DNA from: Clostridiaceae bacterium
GTDB lineage: Bacteria > Bacillota > Clostridia > Lachnospirales > Lachnospiraceae
Assembly (NCBI GenBank): GCA_009911305.1
Contig: QXXC01000018.1
Coordinates: forward strand, 17,435-81,434
Direction of reading: 5' to 3'
Length of the DNA stretch: 64,000 bases
Part shown: in pieces, positions 60,805-64,000 of the stretch
Numbering within the stretch: the first letter of the stretch is position 1
Layout of the letters: every line of letters begins with the position of its first letter
The notes under the pieces: generated by a model
What the model was told of the DNA's origin: nothing
The model's database searches: none
The model's input: the letters and a program-made list of their open reading frames with translations, nothing else
Program-made: the position numbers and the translations under genes

Positions 60805-62583
60805 TTACCCCTCCTTTTTTTCAGAAAATTTTGACATAAACGTTTTCCGGGAAGATTTGTAAATTGTCTTTTTGCAAAATGTCATGGATAACGCATTGTC
60901 CTCCGGGCATTTATGGATACACTCTCCGCACATCATACAGTCAACTGTCTGCACATTTTCCTTATCCCTTTCCGTATAAATGCTTTTAATCCGCATCGGG
61001 CAGGCATGATAGCAGGCTCCGCATTCCGTGCAGGAAGTGCAGTCTTTCCTCAGCTTGAACAAATTAAATCTTTTAAACAGCCCCATCAGATACCCCATCG
61101 GACAAATAATGCACCAAAAGCGTTTGATGAAAAAGCTGCCTGCCAAAATCACCACTGCAAAAAATCCGCCAAGATATAAATTTGTCCAATAGCCGCCCTG
61201 TGCGGTTGTAAATCCTTTCAGCGGGCAGATGTCACAAAAATCCCCTCCCGCAAAGGCAAACCCCAAAAACAGCAGTATCCACACCCATTTAACCAGCTGT
61301 AAAAAGCGGTTGAGCCGATCCGTAACAACAATCGGACGGATATGCAGCGCCTGACGCAGTTTATCCATTAAATCCTGCAAAAGACCAGCCGGACAGAGGA
61401 ATCCGCAAAGGATACGCCCAAGAAAGATAAAACAGAAAAGTGTTGTCACGATAAACAAGACTCCATATGCTATATTGCGCTCAGGAAAGTCTGCGCCAAA
61501 TCTTCCAAACAACGCCGGAAGATGCGATAAATAATAACATGGTACTTCCGCCACCTGATCCAGGTTAAACGGACAACTAAACACAGGTATGGAAATCTCA
61601 TTCAGCGCCTGCCCCTGATGAATCAGCTTTCCGGCATATGTCCACAAAAACATACCTGCAAACAGGCACAGCCACCGGACAAATAAAAATTTGGAAGCTG
61701 TTTTCTGATGTAATGTACTTGGATATATCCCTACACGCTCTCTGGAATAAACCTCGTAAGCCGGATTATGTTTTTCCATGCGGTTCCGTATCAGATAAAT
61801 GGCTGCAATACCAATACCTGCCAAAGCAAAAATGACTACTAACGGCAAATGTGCTTTCCAAAAATGTACAGAGAAATACGGATAATCCTCCAGCGCATAG
61901 TGCATACGGTACACAACTTCTCCATCAGGAGAATAGACGGCAGTAAAGCCTTCCCGTATATCCCTGTTTGGAAGCCCCTGAAGCCACCCGTGTTCATCTG
62001 TCTGGTACTTTTTTCGTTCCCCGTTATAAGAGGTTACAAAAATCTCCGCATCCTTCAAAATCTCATTTCCGTAATAAACCATGATATACTTACGTTCTGC
62101 AAACACCAGCTCAAAGGGAATTTCCTCTGCGAGAAATCTCTGCGGTGCGGGATTAAAGGCGTTCAATCCCAAATCTGCCCGTGCATAATCATAGACTTTC
62201 TCTGCCTCCCCATCCCCGTCGATGTCAGCCTCTGTCATGGGGAGCGCCGCAATAAAATGTCCTAATGAATCCTGCCTGATTGGGTTTTCATTTCCATTCG
62301 TTGCCGACATTTCTCCAGTCTGCGTCAGTGCATAGACTGTCATGTTTTCTTCTCGTATTTCATCACTTACCCCGTAATAAACTGCTTTTCCTGCATCTCC
62401 ATAGGAAAACCATACTGAAGTGTCTGCTGACAATGGTTTTTCTTCTTCTGTTTTTGCATAATGGTAGTCCGAAACATTCATATGATAATCATACAAGACA
62501 AAATCCTTTGCAAAAAAAGCCGACACAATCAGGAACACACAGACAGCACACACAATCGCTGTTCCTATCCTTCTCCCTTTCAT
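60805..62583 (-). CDS. NapH-type membrane polyferredoxin with large extracytoplasmic domain
   Basis: 592 residues; ATG at 62583 overlaps the upstream stop (ATGA). Helix 1 (about 10-28); an outside domain (about 29-235) with TEADIDGDGEAEKVYDYA; further helices; then cluster motifs GRILCGFLCPAGLL (about 394), FCDICPLKG (about 449), WCIICPMGYL (about 492), and two ferredoxin motifs CTSCTECGACYHACP (about 514) and CMMCGECIHKCP (about 549). It probably moves electrons between the membrane or outside and the cytoplasmic reductase. The outside domain is unrecognised. Confidence 0.85.
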   Translation of the reverse strand: MKGRRIGTAIVCAVCVFLIVSAFFAKDFVLYDYHMNVSDYHYAKTEEEKPLSADTSVWFSYGDAGKAVYYGVSDEIREENMTVYALTQTGEMSATNGNENPIRQDSLGHFIAALPMTEADIDGDGEAEKVYDYARADLGLNAFNPAPQRFLAEEIPFELVFAERKYIMVYYGNEILKDAEIFVTSYNGERKKYQTDEHGWLQGLPNRDIREGFTAVYSPDGEVVYRMHYALEDYPYFSVHFWKAHLPLVVIFALAGIGIAAIYLIRNRMEKHNPAYEVYSRERVGIYPSTLHQKTASKFLFVRWLCLFAGMFLWTYAGKLIHQGQALNEISIPVFSCPFNLDQVAEVPCYYLSHLPALFGRFGADFPERNIAYGVLFIVTTLFCFIFLGRILCGFLCPAGLLQDLMDKLRQALHIRPIVVTDRLNRFLQLVKWVWILLFLGFAFAGGDFCDICPLKGFTTAQGGYWTNLYLGGFFAVVILAGSFFIKRFWCIICPMGYLMGLFKRFNLFKLRKDCTSCTECGACYHACPMRIKSIYTERDKENVQTVDCMMCGECIHKCPEDNALSMTFCKKTIYKSSRKTFMSKFSEKKEG

Positions 62584-63824
62584 ACCGCCACCGTTTCCTT
62601 TCCAAATCTTCTGTATCTGCGCTGGTTCAAAATCTCTGAAAATGCCTCCAACCGGATACGAAGCTGTTCTATATCCTGATAGTTGTAATCCGTTTCCAAC
62701 CGGAACACCGGAATATTCATCTTTTCAAATAATTCCTCAAAACGCTCTAATTCAAAGTCATACTCGATCTGCCCTTTCAGGACATGATAAACAACTCCAT
62801 CTATCTCTTTTTGGGTAAGCAGCTTTTCAATGCACTCATAAAGAAAATTATTTTTTACATAAGCCGGAGAGGCATCATTCCGATAAAAAATATCTGCCAC
62901 ATGCTCTTTTTTCATCCGTTCCAGCCCAGAACGTGTCTGAAAAATGCTCTCCGCCAGCATGGAAAGCGTCGTATAATCCGCCTGCAAAAGCAGCTCAAGC
63001 CCCACTTCCTCAATCAAAAACGGAACCTTGTAGTTAGGAAAATATATTGGAGAGCCAAGCAACAGGACTTTACTCTTTTCCGTGTTCCGGCATTTATGCT
63101 CCTTTCGCAGCTTTGCCGTCAGACATTCTAACTGAAAGCTCCATTCCGAAAGATTATCCGCACAATAATAGCTGCCTAAAATAAACATTCTGCTTGTTCC
63201 GTTCAGTGTATCCTTTGATACTTCCATAAAATCCTGAATCTGCTTTTTTGCCGCAGAAATCTGTTCCTGCGATTTTTGCAGGACCCGTTTTGTCAATGGT
63301 CTTTTCAGATGCAGAGCTACCGCTTCCCTGCACGCTTCATATTGCCGCCTCCATTCCAAAACTGTCTGAGCGTCTTTCACTGGCGGAAAATGAAAAGTAT
63401 GTACCTTTAATCCCTTTGATTTCAGGATATAAGCCAGTTTTCTTGTGCTGTCATTCACTAAAGGTATCAAAATCAAAGCATTCTTGGCAAAGCCGGAAAC
63501 AATCGATCCCAGCCCTGACCTGCTGACCGGATCCGTATCCCTTGGCACAATGTCATCCGCCCACATGGAACTTACCCTGCTTCCACCCAAAATCCAGTAG
63601 GGCATCTTACCCGATACAAGGACTAATTCCTCTGGAATATTGGAACCAATCACAACAATATCGGAATTATTTTTTTCAAAGTCTGTCAGATAGTGATTGA
63701 TAACGCATTTCACAAAAAACCACAGTTCCCTATATGCAGGCATTGTTTTCACAAGCCTTTCCAATACGTCCTTCATTTCCTTTTTATATGCACTTAGATT
63801 TACCTTATTTTTCATTTCAGACAT
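62580..63824 (-). CDS. HgdB/DCCP paralogue lacking all cluster cysteines
   Basis: 414 residues from ATG at 63824 (MSEMKNKVNLSAYK), with GGAGG eight bases upstream. Clearly related to 59527-60801: LGSPIYFPNYKVPFLIEEVG versus TGSPIAFPNIKVPLLIEEMG, and DYNYQDIEQLRIRLEAF versus DYNEEDVEQLRIRIEAF. At each cluster site the cysteine is gone: ILGGSRVSS, PRDTDPVSR, NDSTRK, QADYTTL, NDASPAYVK and KGQIEYDFE. The fold is intact with no stop or frameshift, so it is a preserved, cluster-less partner. First gene of the operon. Confidence 0.8.
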   Translation of the reverse strand: MSEMKNKVNLSAYKKEMKDVLERLVKTMPAYRELWFFVKCVINHYLTDFEKNNSDIVVIGSNIPEELVLVSGKMPYWILGGSRVSSMWADDIVPRDTDPVSRSGLGSIVSGFAKNALILIPLVNDSTRKLAYILKSKGLKVHTFHFPPVKDAQTVLEWRRQYEACREAVALHLKRPLTKRVLQKSQEQISAAKKQIQDFMEVSKDTLNGTSRMFILGSYYCADNLSEWSFQLECLTAKLRKEHKCRNTEKSKVLLLGSPIYFPNYKVPFLIEEVGLELLLQADYTTLSMLAESIFQTRSGLERMKKEHVADIFYRNDASPAYVKNNFLYECIEKLLTQKEIDGVVYHVLKGQIEYDFELERFEELFEKMNIPVFRLETDYNYQDIEQLRIRLEAFSEILNQRRYRRFGKETVAV

Positions 63825-63868
63825 TCCAATCCACCTCCGGTTATTATCATAAGTGTTTTTATCTTTAA

Positions 63869-63912
63869 TATCAAATACATATATAGAATGGTATTCCATA
63901 CTTGAAAAGTAT
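63869..63912 (-). promoter_or_regulatory. Regulatory block upstream of the reductase operon
   Basis: On the minus strand ATACTTTTCAAGTATGGAA, variable bases, then TATATGTATTTGATATT. Same order and spacing as at 57914-57960. ATACTT and AAGTAT form a perfect dyad around three bases. Confidence 0.6.
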
Positions 63913-63953
63913 CTGTTTTTCTGTTATTGCCCGAGTTTGCCACTTGCGAAGAC

Positions 63954-63985
63954 AAAATGGAGCCCATTTGGACTCCATTTTTGCC
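63954..63985. terminator. Terminator at the right edge
   Basis: AAAATGGAG (63954-63962) pairs with CTCCATTTT (63973-63981); a T-run overlaps the stem on both strands. It probably ends a gene outside the window. Confidence 0.6.
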
Positions 63986-64000
63986 GATATTATGTAGACT

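Noticed and set aside
59527..63824. Classical two-subunit 2-hydroxyacyl-CoA dehydratase (HgdA/HgdB)
   Set aside because: One subunit has no cluster cysteines and the other has an excess; no CoA-transferase or acyl-CoA dehydrogenase genes adjoin, so the DCCP type fits better.
1..64000. CRISPR array, tRNA, rRNA
   Set aside because: No regular spaced repeats of CRISPR type, no tRNA cloverleaf or TTCGA arm in context and no rRNA-like sequence were noticed on reading.

Overview
The window looks like chromosomal DNA from a spore-forming, anaerobic Clostridia of the Lachnospiraceae type. Evidence: cotJABC spore-coat genes, a sodium-pumping decarboxylase cluster with a free biotin carrier, a clostridial Tad/Flp pilus locus, radical SAM and [4Fe-4S] enzymes, strong AGGAGG ribosome sites and UAA/UGA stops. 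Most of 1-47,200 is GC-rich; from about 47,200 the sequence becomes AT-rich and patchy, with broken genes, which suggests acquired DNA.

Layout. 1-5,046 (minus): a membrane-anchored cohesin-domain protein (runs off the left edge) and a secreted dockerin-bearing glucosaminidase, with their own promoter; a 33-residue membrane peptide sits upstream. 5,713-14,762 (minus): a large cell-wall-binding surface protein, a Ser/Thr kinase with beta-propeller, a 51-residue membrane protein and a TadZ-like ATPase. 14,938-15,273 (plus): a lone XRE regulator. 15,289-27,829 (minus): the core Tad operon, cpaF-tadB-tadC-flp-tadE-tadG-pseudopilin-prepilin peptidase-FHA protein-PP2C phosphatase-second prepilin peptidase. 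The promoters of the two Tad transcription units share a 44-bp upstream block, so they are probably co-regulated. 28,314-33,983 (minus): oadA-oadB-biotin carrier-oadG-mmdA, preceded by a strong promoter and three 23-bp-spaced direct repeats. 34,323-35,376 (plus): cotJABC. 35,481-47,106 (minus): chemoreceptor, Bax inhibitor-1 protein, MATE pump, SpoIID-like/peptidoglycan-binding protein, Xaa-Pro aminopeptidase, dihydrolipoyl dehydrogenase, AsnA and a LacI regulator.

47,219-54,093 is a mosaic: a Kir-channel-like protein with a non-canonical filter, a fragment of a metal-ABC binding protein, a BlaI/BlaR1 pair whose sensor carries a duplicated unknown domain, an IS66-like scrap, two tandem radical SAM paralogues and a degenerate Fic gene. 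53,888-57,872 (minus) encodes an aldo/keto reductase, an acetyltransferase, a lipoprotein aldo/keto reductase, an FMN reductase and a lipoprotein flavodoxin. 57,966-63,824 (minus) encodes an ATP-dependent low-potential reductase system: an HgdB/double-cubane-type protein with all its cluster cysteines, an activase, a paralogue that has lost every one of those cysteines, a membrane polyferredoxin with a large extracytoplasmic domain, and a CcdA-like thiol transporter. The last two operons share a promoter-region block and are probably induced together.

Mobile DNA: two 164-bp MITE-like elements with 14-bp terminal inverted repeats, each flanked by a perfect 8-bp target duplication, sit just behind stop codons inside the Tad and decarboxylase operons. 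I saw no tRNA, rRNA, CRISPR array or phage genes. All calls are from reading the sequence by eye; no searches were run.
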